In this document: in pieces, positions 47,196-56,301 of the stretch
Position numbering within the stretch: position 1 is the stretch's first letter
Layout of the letters: every line of letters starts with the position of its first letter
DNA from: Vibrio artabrorum
Lineage (GTDB): Bacteria > Pseudomonadota > Gammaproteobacteria > Enterobacterales > Vibrionaceae
Direction of reading: 5' to 3'
DNA: 64,000 nt
Assembly (NCBI RefSeq): GCF_024347295.1
Contig: NZ_AP025459.1
Location: 310,001-374,000 of the forward strand
Translations under genes and position numbers: made by a program
Notes under the pieces: generated by a model
Told to the model about the DNA's origin: nothing
What the model saw: the letters and a program-made list of their open reading frames with translations, nothing else
Databases searched by the model: none

Positions 47196-48587
47196 TTACT
47201 CCTTAAGTGCGTTGTTTTGGGCACTTAGGATTGGTTTCAACATGTACTCAAGCACCGTTCTTTTACCCGTAATAATATCGACAGAAGCCGTCATACCAGG
47301 GATGATAGGCAGCTCTTCGTTATGGCCAAAGCTGTATTTCTCTGTACGTACACGCACGATGTAATAGCTGTTGCCTTCTTCATCCTGAGTGGTATCTGCA
47401 CTGATGTGTTCTAATACGCCTTCTAGACCGCCATATTTAGTGAAATCATAAGCACTGAATTTAACAATGGCTGTGAGTTCTGGACGTAAGAAAGCGATGT
47501 CTTGTGGGGCGATTTTTGCCTCAACTAAAAGAGAGTCTTCAGTTGGCACTATTTCTACGATATCCATACCCGGCTGAATGACACCACCGACAGTATTAAT
47601 GCCTAAGGTTTTGACGGTTCCTGTGACAGGAGAGACCACCACGGTGCGATTGACTCTATCTTCAAGACCAACTGAAGATTCGGTCATGGCCGACAGTTTG
47701 TCTTGTGCTTGGTTGAGTTTTTCTTGTTGTTCTGAGCGGAAACTCTGCGCGGCATCGATACGACTCAACATGGCTTCTTTGATTGCCGAGCGAAGGAGAG
47801 GGATTTTAAGTTCGCTAGAGGTCATTTCTCGGCGTGTATCATTCACTTGCCTTTGAAGCTTAAGTAGTTCAATTCTTGGTACTACGCCTTCATCTGCAAG
47901 TGGTCGGGTAATGTCTAACTCTTGGCGGGCAAATTGGTAACTTTGCCTTAAATTATTAACACGCGCTTTTATTTCAATAAGATCTTGTTGTTTTTGCTCA
48001 ACTTGTTGATCAAATACGGATAGTTGATTTTTCAGGTTGTTGAGGTCTTGACGATATTCTGCTTTTTGGCGATTCACCAATTTAGGTTGAAGTTCGTAGA
48101 ATCTTGGTGGAAAAGCAAGCTTGCCGTAGTCGAGTTGGACACTGTTTTTCCAGTTTTCGACGGAGAATTCTTCGTTAACGACAACACTGTTAAATGAAGC
48201 CGAGAGCATCAATACATTGGCCGTTAAATTTGCGACTTGTTGTTCGCGTTCTCGAAAGTCAGAACGGAATCGAGTGTCATCAATCAAGAGAAGTTGTTGA
48301 CCTTTTTGAACTTGTTGTCCCTCTCTGACCAATATCTCTTTTACTAAGCCACCTTCAAGGTTTTGTACCACTTGGATTTGAGAAGAGGGGATGACTTTAC
48401 CTTGCCCAACGGTGACTTTGTCGATCTCAGCCCATGCGGCCCATCCAATAGCAGCAATAAAAAACAGAACGATCACCCACAGCATAATACGTGCACTGGT
48501 TGGCGTATTGAGCAGTAGAGCCGCAGTTTTATCATCGACGTACTCTAGTTCGGTTTCGTTCAATTTGCTGAAATTCTTCTGACTCAT
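47196..48587 (-). CDS. lapC: Type I secretion membrane-fusion protein LapC (HlyD family)
   Basis: This 463-residue periplasmic adaptor has a short cytoplasmic tail and one membrane helix (about 33-55). A biotinyl-lipoyl-like domain split by a long coiled-coil hairpin follows (about 100-300), then the HlyD C-terminal beta-barrel (VSPVTGTVKTLGINTVGGVIQPGMDIVEIVP in outline). AAGGA lies five bases before ATG. It is the first gene of the lapC-lapG-lapD-lapB cluster, 59 bp from lapG. Confidence 0.92.
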   Translation of the reverse strand: MSQKNFSKLNETELEYVDDKTAALLLNTPTSARIMLWVIVLFFIAAIGWAAWAEIDKVTVGQGKVIPSSQIQVVQNLEGGLVKEILVREGQQVQKGQQLLLIDDTRFRSDFREREQQVANLTANVLMLSASFNSVVVNEEFSVENWKNSVQLDYGKLAFPPRFYELQPKLVNRQKAEYRQDLNNLKNQLSVFDQQVEQKQQDLIEIKARVNNLRQSYQFARQELDITRPLADEGVVPRIELLKLQRQVNDTRREMTSSELKIPLLRSAIKEAMLSRIDAAQSFRSEQQEKLNQAQDKLSAMTESSVGLEDRVNRTVVVSPVTGTVKTLGINTVGGVIQPGMDIVEIVPTEDSLLVEAKIAPQDIAFLRPELTAIVKFSAYDFTKYGGLEGVLEHISADTTQDEEGNSYYIVRVRTEKYSFGHNEELPIIPGMTASVDIITGKRTVLEYMLKPILSAQNNALKE

Positions 48588-48980
48588 AACAGTCCTTGTT
48601 CGCTAAATTAAAGTGCAAGCCTCTTGAGTGTATTCTTACTTTTGATAAATGTTAAGATTTTGTTTGTTTAAATCTTTGAATCTATATGTTTTTTTGATTC
48701 TTATTGGTTTTTTAAATCTTTTTTTGTCGGAGGCAGTGCTTTCTTCATTAACCCATGTTTGAACAAAGAGTCTATGCCTCTGTTTTTTATGGAAAGAGCG
48801 TACGTGAAATCGATGCAGGGTCTCTGTAATTGTAGTCGGAACTTTGCTGGTTGTTAGGATGATACCCGTTGCATTTGATTTGCATGAGTTTTCATTAAGT
48901 CGGATCGGTTTTGAGTGTGCCAACCTGCGAAATGATTGCTTAGCCTATCTAAGCTGAGAGGAAACATTATCCGATAGAGG
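48588..48980. other. lapC upstream region, no supported gene
   Basis: This is part of the 628-bp gap between divergent lapC and the multicopper oxidase. Two overlapping minus-strand frames here have biased, low-quality composition and no ribosome-binding sites. A 6-bp-arm hairpin GCTTAG/CTAAGC lies at 48938-48954. The lapC promoter should lie here. Confidence 0.4.
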
Positions 48981-48981
48981 G

Positions 48982-49012
48982 TTGACCTTTCCCTTACGGT
49001 AAGGTTTAGCCT
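48982..49012 (+). promoter_or_regulatory. CueR-type copper-responsive promoter
   Basis: TTGACC (-35, 48982-48987) and TAGCCT (-10, 49007-49012) are separated by 19 bp, the over-long spacer typical of MerR-family promoters. The spacer carries the dyad ACCTTTCC...GGTAAGGT (48985-49005), one mismatch from perfect. The arrangement matches the E. coli copA promoter in form. It points to the multicopper oxidase, leaving a roughly 190-bp leader with a weak hairpin (AGTGAG/CTCACT) and no convincing small gene. Confidence 0.85.
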
Positions 49013-49215
49013 TATAACATAAAGCGATGGTGGTTGAATCAATAATGCGTGTAAATGTCGTCGTTGGGTAATTCCTAGTGAGCTTTCTCTTTTTGTTCCC
49101 ATTCTGTCAGTACATTAGGTTTATTCAATGTTTCAAATGCTAACAGTGAGTGCTCTCACTCTTGGTTGATTTGGTGTACATACTCACTCGCCCTATGTTG
49201 TATTAAGGATTTGTT

Positions 49216-50802
49216 ATGGATCGTCGCACGTTTATAAAAAACTCAACATTAACTGGTATTGCTCTTTCTGCATTTCCCAGTACTTATTCATTTGGTTCGA
49301 TATTAGATCCCGTTGCGAAAGCGCCGAATAATCTTCAGCCGCTTCCGATACCACCACTGATTGATACCAGCCAGAATGAGCTGACACAATTGAACATCAT
49401 CAATGGAATGTCTGAGTTTTATAAAGGCATCTCAACCAAAACTTGTGGTATTAATGCCGACTTTCTTGGCCCAGCCTTAAAGGTGCGTAAAGGAAAAACA
49501 GCCAATATACAGGTCAATAATGATCTCGATGAAACCATCACACTTCATTGGCACGGGCTTGAAATACCAGGAAGTAAAGATGGGGGGCCTCATCAGATGG
49601 TAAAAGCCGGGGAGGCTTGGAAGGTTGAATTACCGATTACGCAGCCCGCAGCGACTTGTTGGTTTCACCCTCATCAGTACCCACGGACAGCCGAGCTAGT
49701 CATAAGAGGCATTGCCGGTCTTATTATTATTGAAGACGAAGAAAGCGACGCGCTTAATTTACCCTCAGATTGGGGGATCAATGATATCCCCGTCATAATC
49801 CAAGATCGTAAATTCAACAAACAGGGACAATTTGACTATGAGTTGTTGGATATCATTAACGTTGCAACCGGCTTTGCGGGTGACACCATGCTTGTCAATG
49901 GTGCCCTTAACCCGGTTGTGGATGTGCCCCAAGGTTGGGTTCGTTTTCGCGCTCTAAATGGTTCGAATGCAAGAAGTTATTTATTGTCTTTCTCCGACCA
50001 TAGAGAGTTCTATGTGGTTGCCTCTGACTCTGGGTTTCTTGAAAAGCCAGTACCGATGAAGTCGATTCATGTCTCCGCGGGAGAACGATTTGAAATTTTA
50101 ATCAAAGTGGATGAAAACACACAGTGTGATCTGGTCACACACCCTCTTCACCAAATGGGTATGATGGCTCCGCCTTTTGATGAGATTGTTCCTTTGTTAA
50201 CCATTCGTTCAAATCAAACGGTGAGTAAAGGGACATTGCCGGAACAACTTACAACGATAAAACGTCATAAAATCGAAGATGTGAAAACAAAAAGAGATTT
50301 TGTTTTAGAGATGGGGGAAGGGTTAGATTATCAAGCAATGATGCTTTTAAGAAAGAAAAAATCGGCTATGACTCAGCGAATGGTTATGGCTGGCAGTAAG
50401 ATGCCAATGGACGATTTGAAAGACAAGAGTCGTCCAATGTTGTCACCTGAAGATTTGAAGGCGATCAATGGCATAAATGGCAAACCTTTTGACATGAATG
50501 TTATCGATGAGGAAGTGAAGCGAGGAGAGTTGGAACATTGGGTTATTAGTCAGGGAAAAGATATGATGCTCCACCCTTTCCATATTCATGGTTGTCGATT
50601 CCAAGTTCTTTCAATCAACGGTGAACAGCCATCCCCGCATCTCATGGGTTGGAAAGATACAGTACCAGTATTTCCGCAAGGCATTACTGAAGTTCTTGTT
50701 AGGTTTGAGCATGAAGCGCAACGCAACTTACCTTATATGGCACACTGTCATATATTAGAACATGAAGATACTGGAATGATGATTCAGTTTACAGTGACCT
50801 GA
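49216..50802 (+). CDS. Tat-exported multicopper oxidase (CueO-like)
   Basis: The 528-residue enzyme begins MDRRTFIKNSTLTG, a twin-arginine export signal. Three cupredoxin domains follow, with copper-site motifs LHWHGLEIPG, CWFHPHQYP, HPFHIHGCRFQVL and the type 1 Cys in HCHILEHEDTGMM. A Met/Lys-rich insertion (about 375-405; MMLLRKKK through SKMPMDD) corresponds to the substrate-copper-binding region of CueO. It oxidises Cu(I) to the less toxic Cu(II) in the periplasm. The copper-type promoter upstream supports that role. AAGGA precedes the start. Confidence 0.93.
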   Translation: MDRRTFIKNSTLTGIALSAFPSTYSFGSILDPVAKAPNNLQPLPIPPLIDTSQNELTQLNIINGMSEFYKGISTKTCGINADFLGPALKVRKGKTANIQVNNDLDETITLHWHGLEIPGSKDGGPHQMVKAGEAWKVELPITQPAATCWFHPHQYPRTAELVIRGIAGLIIIEDEESDALNLPSDWGINDIPVIIQDRKFNKQGQFDYELLDIINVATGFAGDTMLVNGALNPVVDVPQGWVRFRALNGSNARSYLLSFSDHREFYVVASDSGFLEKPVPMKSIHVSAGERFEILIKVDENTQCDLVTHPLHQMGMMAPPFDEIVPLLTIRSNQTVSKGTLPEQLTTIKRHKIEDVKTKRDFVLEMGEGLDYQAMMLLRKKKSAMTQRMVMAGSKMPMDDLKDKSRPMLSPEDLKAINGINGKPFDMNVIDEEVKRGELEHWVISQGKDMMLHPFHIHGCRFQVLSINGEQPSPHLMGWKDTVPVFPQGITEVLVRFEHEAQRNLPYMAHCHILEHEDTGMMIQFTVT

Positions 50803-50830
50803 TAACGATAAATGGATGGCTCAGAAATAT

Positions 50831-50869
50831 GGCGCTTAGCGTACAGATGTCTTGTTAGCACTGAGCGCC
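50831..50869 (+). terminator. Possible terminator of the multicopper oxidase gene
   Basis: GGCGCTTAG and CTGAGCGCC can pair (one T-G wobble) around a 21-nt loop, followed only by TTCT. The weak T run keeps confidence low. Confidence 0.35.
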
Positions 50870-50953
50870 TTCTAAGGAACAAAACTTAGCTCTAGACTTG
50901 TTTTTCAAAGGATTACAGCGCAGAATCACAAAAAAATTGAAAGGAGCAATCAA

Positions 50954-51589
50954 ATGGAACTGACAGATATTCGTCGTGAATACGCTCAGGGTGGATTGAG
51001 ACGTAAAGACTTGGCCGAAGACCCAATTGACCAATTTAATCTTTGGTTAGAACAAGCCATTGAAGCTAAGTTAACAGACCCAACGGCGATGACAGTCGCG
51101 ACAGTTGACGAACATGGTCAACCTTTCCAACGAATTGTTTTACTTAAGAATGTTGATAAAAATGGCTTCGTTTTTTTCACAAACTTAGGCAGTCGTAAAG
51201 CGCATCATCTTGAGCACAATAACAAAATCAGTTTGCATTTCCCTTGGCATCCCCTCGAGCGACAAGTGCATATAAACGGCACGGCTGAAAAGTTGACAGC
51301 GTTGGAAAATATAAAATATTTTTCGTCTCGCCCGAAAGAGAGTCAATTGGCCGCTATCGCCAGTAAACAAAGTAGCCGAATTTCTGCTCGTGGAGTTTTG
51401 GAAGGTAAGTATTTAGAGCTTAAGCAGAAGTTCGCAAAAGGAGAAATTCCGGTGCCTTCTTTTTGGGGAGGCTTCCGAGTGCGTGTGGATAGCATTGAAT
51501 TTTGGCAAGGGGGTGAACATCGTTTGCACGACCGTTTCCTTTTTTCTCGTCAAGACAACCATTGGGATGTCGATCGCCTAGCGCCATAG
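50954..51589 (+). CDS. pdxH: Pyridoxamine 5'-phosphate oxidase
   Basis: PdxH makes pyridoxal 5'-phosphate from pyridoxine or pyridoxamine phosphate using FMN and O2. The 211-residue protein is family length, beginning [20 protein letters not shown]. The FMN-binding stretch [19 protein letters not shown] and the C-terminal [25 protein letters not shown] (shortened), with the substrate-contacting Arg and His, are intact. AAAGGAG lies just before the ATG. Confidence 0.97.
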   Translation: MELTDIRREYAQGGLRRKDLAEDPIDQFNLWLEQAIEAKLTDPTAMTVATVDEHGQPFQRIVLLKNVDKNGFVFFTNLGSRKAHHLEHNNKISLHFPWHPLERQVHINGTAEKLTALENIKYFSSRPKESQLAAIASKQSSRISARGVLEGKYLELKQKFAKGEIPVPSFWGGFRVRVDSIEFWQGGEHRLHDRFLFSRQDNHWDVDRLAP

Positions 51590-51609
51590 TCTACTTGATT
51601 GAATAAAAG

Positions 51610-51654
51610 TACCGTTGATTTGATGATTAAACCCATCAAATAACGGTATTTTTT
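51610..51654. terminator. Terminator between pdxH and the SUMF1/PEGA gene
   Basis: TACCGTT/AACGGTA and ATTTGATG/CATCAAAT form a 15-bp interrupted stem with an 8-nt loop, followed by six T residues. It sits between convergent gene ends and probably works in both directions. Confidence 0.88.
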
Positions 51655-51728
51655 CATCTGCTCTCCGCTGTTTAGAATCACGGGGAACTAGCGTTATATT
51701 ATTATGTTTTGAGCCTGCCATTGAGAGA

Positions 51729-53558
51729 TTACAACTCTCGCAGTACTCTGAACCCCAAGTAATTCGCAGCGGTTGTCGTTGGCACATGGAGTTCACTAAA
51801 CACTTTTGATTTTTCTGGCGAGAAGCTCCAAGCGCCCCCTTTTGCTAAACCTTGTTGAAGGTTTGTCCATTCCCACACATTACCGACCATGTCGTAGAAG
51901 CCTGTTGGTGTTGGTGAAAATGACTTAACTGGAGATGTGCTGACGTTTGACCACGGCGTGCCTGCCCAACCGGTATTCGCCTTGCCTGAACGGAATTCAT
52001 TGCCCCACCAGAAGTTGGTCCCTTGCCCCGCTCTCGCGGCGGCTTCCCACTCTTGTGGTGTCGGTAAACGGTAGCTGAAGCCGGTGCTTTTAGATAACCA
52101 ACGGGTGTAAGCCTTAGCATCGTTTTGGCTAACACACACCACGGGTGCGTTATCGACTTGCTTAAAGCCAGGGCTTTGCCAGTTATTGTCTGAAACGGTC
52201 GTGATTTCGTCATTGATGAAGGTATCGCAAGTCTTCATCAGCTCTGCGTCTGTTTGATAGCCTGTGTTTTCGACAAATGCTCTAAAGTCTTGAACGCGGG
52301 TCAGTGTGGCTGCGAGAGCGAAAGGCTTCTTAATCGTAATTTGTTGAGCGTTGTTTTCACCTAACAAATACCGACCCGACCCGACCACAATCATTTCAGG
52401 ACTCTGAGTATTGGCTTTTATCGGATCGGCGAACTTGGTGCCGACATTCAATGAGTTTTGCTTGGCTTGCAATACCGCTCTTAGATTGTAATCACGAGCG
52501 ATTTTCAATTCTTGATGGAAAGAAAGGTAGCCTTCTTTCTCGATCGTGATCATGTGTTGACCTATTGGTAGCATCACTTCAACGGGTGTACTGCCATATT
52601 TCACACCGTTGATAGAAACCGTGTCATTGTATTGGTTTGAACGTATGACCAAGGTAACCCAAGCGACTTCTTTTTGTTGATTGTTGGCTTGTTGTTCACT
52701 TTGTGTGAAACAGTTTGAGGATTGAATATCAAGCAGACGACAGGCTGTGTTCTTATTTGGACGTGTTTCTAGATTGGCAGCAATCACCACTCGGTAACGG
52801 TTATCTTCAGAGAAACCAGAGGATTCCACCTTATGTTGAAGGACGTGAATGTTCAGCGAAGCAGACGCGAGGTGTGCTTTGACTGTTTTGGATTCAGTCG
52901 CTTTATCTATAAGGTTGTGTTGGAATTGTTTTACCGCTTTTTGAAGGGCTAAGGTCACCGTTTGGTCTGAACATTGCGCCAGTGTCATGTCGTTGCTGCA
53001 ACGATTAGTAAAGCTGACGGTGTGTGTTTCTTTTTGAGTGATCTCGTTTCTTAGTCGCTCGGCTCTGGCTCTTAGCTTTTTTTGATTCAAATTGTCGATT
53101 GAAGTTTCTGTCGCTGCTTTCTCGGCCTGAATAGCCTCAAGTTCCATCACTAAGCTTTGCTGCTTCTGCTCTGAGTTTGAAATCGTAAGCTTGCCTTCTT
53201 TAACTCTCTTCCAAGCGTCTTGGAAGTGGTTTTGAGCTGGCGAGATATCGAAATCGGGTTCATCAATCATGCGTGTGTAATCTTGCTCTAGGCTGGCTTT
53301 CGCCTTAGCGAGTGCTCGTTCTGCTTGAGCCAATAGCTTGACTAGACGTGCGGTTTGCTTTGCTTGGCTATCGACTTCATTTTGTTTGTCAGCCAGTTTC
53401 TTCTCAACAGCGGTTAAGTCGGCATGCTTTTCGAAAAGTGAGCTGTCAATGTCGGTGACCGATGATGTGATAGCGACCTGTGTCGCTTCTGCAAAAACAG
53501 CTGACGTCATTAAGCAGGGAGCAAGTGCAAATAGTAGAGTAGGAAAACCTTGGCGCAT
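51729..53558 (-). CDS. Secreted coiled-coil/PEGA/SUMF1-domain protein
   Basis: The 609-residue product has a signal peptide (about 1-24; SAVFAEA) and long coiled coils (about 45-185). A conserved four-Cys segment follows (CSNDMTLAQC; ACRLLDIQSSNC), then a PEGA domain (VSINGVKYGSTPVEVMLPIGQHMITIEKEGY, shortened; about 315-350) and a C-terminal SUMF1 domain (about 385-609; GNVWEWTNLQQGLAKGGAW). The Cys pair used by true formylglycine-generating enzymes is missing near the end (VPTTTAANYLGFRV), so it probably binds rather than modifies. Its first 370 residues are paralogous to the next gene. The function is unknown. Confidence 0.8.
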   Translation of the reverse strand: MRQGFPTLLFALAPCLMTSAVFAEATQVAITSSVTDIDSSLFEKHADLTAVEKKLADKQNEVDSQAKQTARLVKLLAQAERALAKAKASLEQDYTRMIDEPDFDISPAQNHFQDAWKRVKEGKLTISNSEQKQQSLVMELEAIQAEKAATETSIDNLNQKKLRARAERLRNEITQKETHTVSFTNRCSNDMTLAQCSDQTVTLALQKAVKQFQHNLIDKATESKTVKAHLASASLNIHVLQHKVESSGFSEDNRYRVVIAANLETRPNKNTACRLLDIQSSNCFTQSEQQANNQQKEVAWVTLVIRSNQYNDTVSINGVKYGSTPVEVMLPIGQHMITIEKEGYLSFHQELKIARDYNLRAVLQAKQNSLNVGTKFADPIKANTQSPEMIVVGSGRYLLGENNAQQITIKKPFALAATLTRVQDFRAFVENTGYQTDAELMKTCDTFINDEITTVSDNNWQSPGFKQVDNAPVVCVSQNDAKAYTRWLSKSTGFSYRLPTPQEWEAAARAGQGTNFWWGNEFRSGKANTGWAGTPWSNVSTSPVKSFSPTPTGFYDMVGNVWEWTNLQQGLAKGGAWSFSPEKSKVFSELHVPTTTAANYLGFRVLREL

Positions 53559-53722
53559 GATGGGCTACTTTAATCGTAATTTAGGTTAATTGAATATTCT
53601 AAAAGAACGCACCATTTCGTTTGCAGCTACTTTCTATAACGATTAACAAAATGGTGACGGTTCATTCAGTGTTGTGAAATAGGCTCAGCTATATAAGGTT
53701 GCCGTGCTTATTCATCCAGGTT

Positions 53723-54826
53723 TTAACTGTTTTTGCTAGGAAGAAGCTTAACCCAGATCGTGTCACTGCCGCTGATGGTGACGGTACGGTTGTAAGACTC
53801 GTAACCCTGTTTTGAGATGGTTACGTGATGACGGCCATTTGGGAGCGCAACTTCAAGAGGTGTACTCCCATATTTAATGCCGTTAATTGTCACTGAATCA
53901 TTGTATTGATCAGAGCGAACTGTCACGTTAGCCCACTGTTTATCATTTTTCTTAACTACCGCTGCATCACGACCTGTTAAACAGTAGCGCGTTGAAACAT
54001 TTAATAGTTTACATGCGGCGACCGCTTCAGGTTTAGCTTGAAGCTGAGCTTGCATTTGTACGGAGTAAGCGTTGTTCCCTGAGAAGCCACTTTTGATTGC
54101 TTGGCTATCTTGAACATGGATGTTCAGTTGTACACCTTGTAAGTTTTGCTTAGCCAATGTGCTTTCTGTGAGCTGATCAAGTAATTGGCTCTTGAACGTT
54201 TGCACGGCTTTTTGATTGGTCAGGTGTTTACCTTGAGCTGCGCACTCACCGAGTGTCATTGTTGCAGCACATGTGGTGGTGTAACTGGTTTCAAGAACCG
54301 CACTTTCACGCAGTTCTGTGGCAATACGTTTAACGCGAGCTTCAACTTTCGACTCTCTTAAGTTGGCCTGCTCATTATTCAGTCGAGCTTGCTTTTGCTT
54401 GAGTTGAGAAAGGTGGATTTCGCTCTCGTTGATCGCTTGTTGGTTGTCTAACTGAGCGGATTGGTTTTCTTTAACCGCAGCCCAAGCATCTTGATAGCTT
54501 TTCTGGAAAGAGACTAAATCTGTTTCTGGATCTTCCAGTAAGCGACTGTACTGTTTGTCGAGTACAGACTTGGCTCTGTTACGTTTAGCCTTAAGTTCAT
54601 CACCTTCGCGTTGCAACTTACTTTTTTGATTTTGTTGCTGCTTGAGGTGTTCGGCCGCCGATATTTGGGTCGCTGCAATACGCTCAATATCTGAGTTTTT
54701 CTCTGTTAGCTTTGCATCGATAGCTGAAACGGGATCGACTTGATTCAGTTCTTCAGCTGATAACGATGCAGATACCCAAAGTGGGGATAGCGCAAGCAAA
54801 AGCGCTGAAATTCGAAAGTTGGTCAT
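53723..54826 (-). CDS. Secreted coiled-coil/PEGA protein, paralogue of the SUMF1 gene
   Basis: This 367-residue product has a signal peptide (MTNFRISALLLALSPLWVSA; cleavage near SLSAEE) and extended Gln/Lys-rich coiled coils (about 35-180). The same four-Cys segment is present (CAATMTLGEC; ACKLLNVSTRYC), followed by a PEGA domain (VTINGIKYGSTPLEVALPNGRHHVTISKQGY, shortened) and a stop. It lacks the SUMF1 domain of its neighbour. I start at ATG 54826, with AGGG close upstream, rather than TTG 54838. The 164-bp gap between the pair has no terminator, so they may be co-expressed. The function is unknown. Confidence 0.78.
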   Translation of the reverse strand: MTNFRISALLLALSPLWVSASLSAEELNQVDPVSAIDAKLTEKNSDIERIAATQISAAEHLKQQQNQKSKLQREGDELKAKRNRAKSVLDKQYSRLLEDPETDLVSFQKSYQDAWAAVKENQSAQLDNQQAINESEIHLSQLKQKQARLNNEQANLRESKVEARVKRIATELRESAVLETSYTTTCAATMTLGECAAQGKHLTNQKAVQTFKSQLLDQLTESTLAKQNLQGVQLNIHVQDSQAIKSGFSGNNAYSVQMQAQLQAKPEAVAACKLLNVSTRYCLTGRDAAVVKKNDKQWANVTVRSDQYNDSVTINGIKYGSTPLEVALPNGRHHVTISKQGYESYNRTVTISGSDTIWVKLLPSKNS

Positions 54827-55145
54827 ATGTCCCTGCAACTGATTAGATTGAAATTGGCTCGTTAATAAAGTGTCGACTTCCTAGTTTTGAGTCACTAGTT
54901 ATTGGCCATGACACAGTATCAATCTTTATACCGTTTTATTGATAACCAATCTACTCGAAAGCCCAGTTTCGATACTTTGGATACACTTTTTCAGGCTGAG
55001 GCCTAATTATTTGAGCTGAAAAAGAAAATATGGTTGTGCTTGTATCGTGATGACTTCCCTTATTTTTGCTGTCTGTGTTATTGCTATTGGGAAGTGAAGC
55101 TTTAAGGACATATTGGTTTTACAACAGCCGTAGTTTGTACGCTCA

Positions 55146-55180
55146 TGATCATCTTTCCGGAGGCATGATCATAATGATCA
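55146..55180. repeat. Remote cluster of RctB-iteron-like sites
   Basis: Three TGATCA cores lie at 55146, 55166 and 55175, in TGATCATCTTTCCGG, GGCATGATCATA and AATGATCACG. The first matches the inverted iterons of the origin control array (TGATCATTNTTCCG), and the second matches the GCATGATCAT iterons. They lie in the 469-bp gene-free gap 54827-55295, 20 kb from oriCII. No other feature is evident in that gap. Confidence 0.65.
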
Positions 55181-55295
55181 CGGCAACAATTTTGATTCCG
55201 TGCTGAGGAAATGATGTTCATGATTATTTACAAATTCATCTTATGTAGATTTCAGAGTATTATTCTCAGCATATCTCCCCGAGCACGCTATTGTC

Positions 55296-56120
55296 ATGTC
55301 AAAACCTTTACCCTTTGCAAACTTAGATTTGTCTTCGCTAGGCCTTACTGGTCCTCGCCCTGCCGAGATCATAACCTTGCCCTCGCATATGGATTGTCAC
55401 GAACATCAATACGCACAGGTGGTTATCGGTTTAAAAGGTCAGGCAGAATTTGAAGTCAGTGGTAAAGGGAATTTAGTTGGCCCTGGTCAAGGTTGTGTGG
55501 TGACGGCAAGCTCTGATCATGCTTTCGGTGGAGTGGTTGGTCAATCGGATATTCTAGTGCTCAATATGCCCATGCCAAGTGGCGACGATCCGCTAATGTT
55601 AGAGAAGATTAACCAGTTGGAATCATCGAGTGTCTATTTCCAATTAGATCTACAAATTCAAAAGCTTATCCACATGTTAGTGCAAGAGATGCAAGCGAAC
55701 CCCGATGATTTACTTTTGAGCCGAGCGTGTAACGATACCGTGATCGCGTTAATGCAAAGGCATATATCGGCATTCGAAACACCGGTTAAAGACTCGCGTT
55801 TTGATCTTGAAGCTTTAGATCGCTACATCGAACAGCATCTCGCCAATAAGATTTCTGTTGCTCAGCTTGCAGGCAGTGTGTTCTTAGGTGAAAGTCAGTT
55901 CCATATGTTATTTAAAGAACAAATGGGCATTACCCCGCATCAGTATGTGTTGGGTAAGCGCATTGATCGATCTCGACGTCTGATTGAGCAAGGTCACCTC
56001 AGCCTCGGTCAAGTTGCAGAACTGGCCGGATTCTCCGGTCAATCCTCCTTCACTCACACCTTTTCACGTCTTCAAGGCATGTCACCATCTCAATATAAAA
56101 AGAAAATTTCTGTTAAATAG
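55296..56120 (+). CDS. AraC-family regulator with cupin sensor, upstream of put genes
   Basis: This 274-residue regulator has an N-terminal cupin-like domain (about 20-110; CHEHQYAQVVIGLKGQAEFEVSGKG, shortened). A C-terminal double helix-turn-helix follows (about 175-270; ISVAQLAGSVFLGESQFHMLFKEQMGITPHQYVLGKRI with VAELAGFSGQSSFTHTFSRLQGMSPSQYKKK, both shortened). It sits directly ahead of putA in the same orientation but is separated by a terminator, so it is expressed alone. It could be the proline-responsive activator of putA; that is inference. Confidence 0.88.
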   Translation: MSKPLPFANLDLSSLGLTGPRPAEIITLPSHMDCHEHQYAQVVIGLKGQAEFEVSGKGNLVGPGQGCVVTASSDHAFGGVVGQSDILVLNMPMPSGDDPLMLEKINQLESSSVYFQLDLQIQKLIHMLVQEMQANPDDLLLSRACNDTVIALMQRHISAFETPVKDSRFDLEALDRYIEQHLANKISVAQLAGSVFLGESQFHMLFKEQMGITPHQYVLGKRIDRSRRLIEQGHLSLGQVAELAGFSGQSSFTHTFSRLQGMSPSQYKKKISVK

Positions 56121-56185
56121 TGAAATAAATTAGCCTGTAAATTTAAAGATTTATATGTGACCCTGTGTTTATTTTGTTAAAAAAG

Positions 56186-56215
56186 CGAGTTTTTGGCAAA
56201 AAACTCGGAGTTTTT
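56186..56215 (+). terminator. Terminator of the AraC-family gene
   Basis: CGAGTTTTT and AAAAACTCG pair over nine bases with a 4-nt loop, followed by GAGTTTTT. It lies 66 bp after the regulator stop and before the putA promoter. Confidence 0.75.
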
Positions 56216-56301
56216 GACAAGTAATCCTTATGCGCTCAAAATACACTGCTGCCATTGTAGAGAGCCCGGACTATTTTCGGGTGTGAGATTAAGGAAAGCG
56301 C

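Noticed and set aside
48636..49102. Two overlapping minus-strand frames upstream of lapC
   Set aside because: Low-complexity Lys/Asn/Arg-rich translations without start signals. One overlaps the CueR-type promoter.
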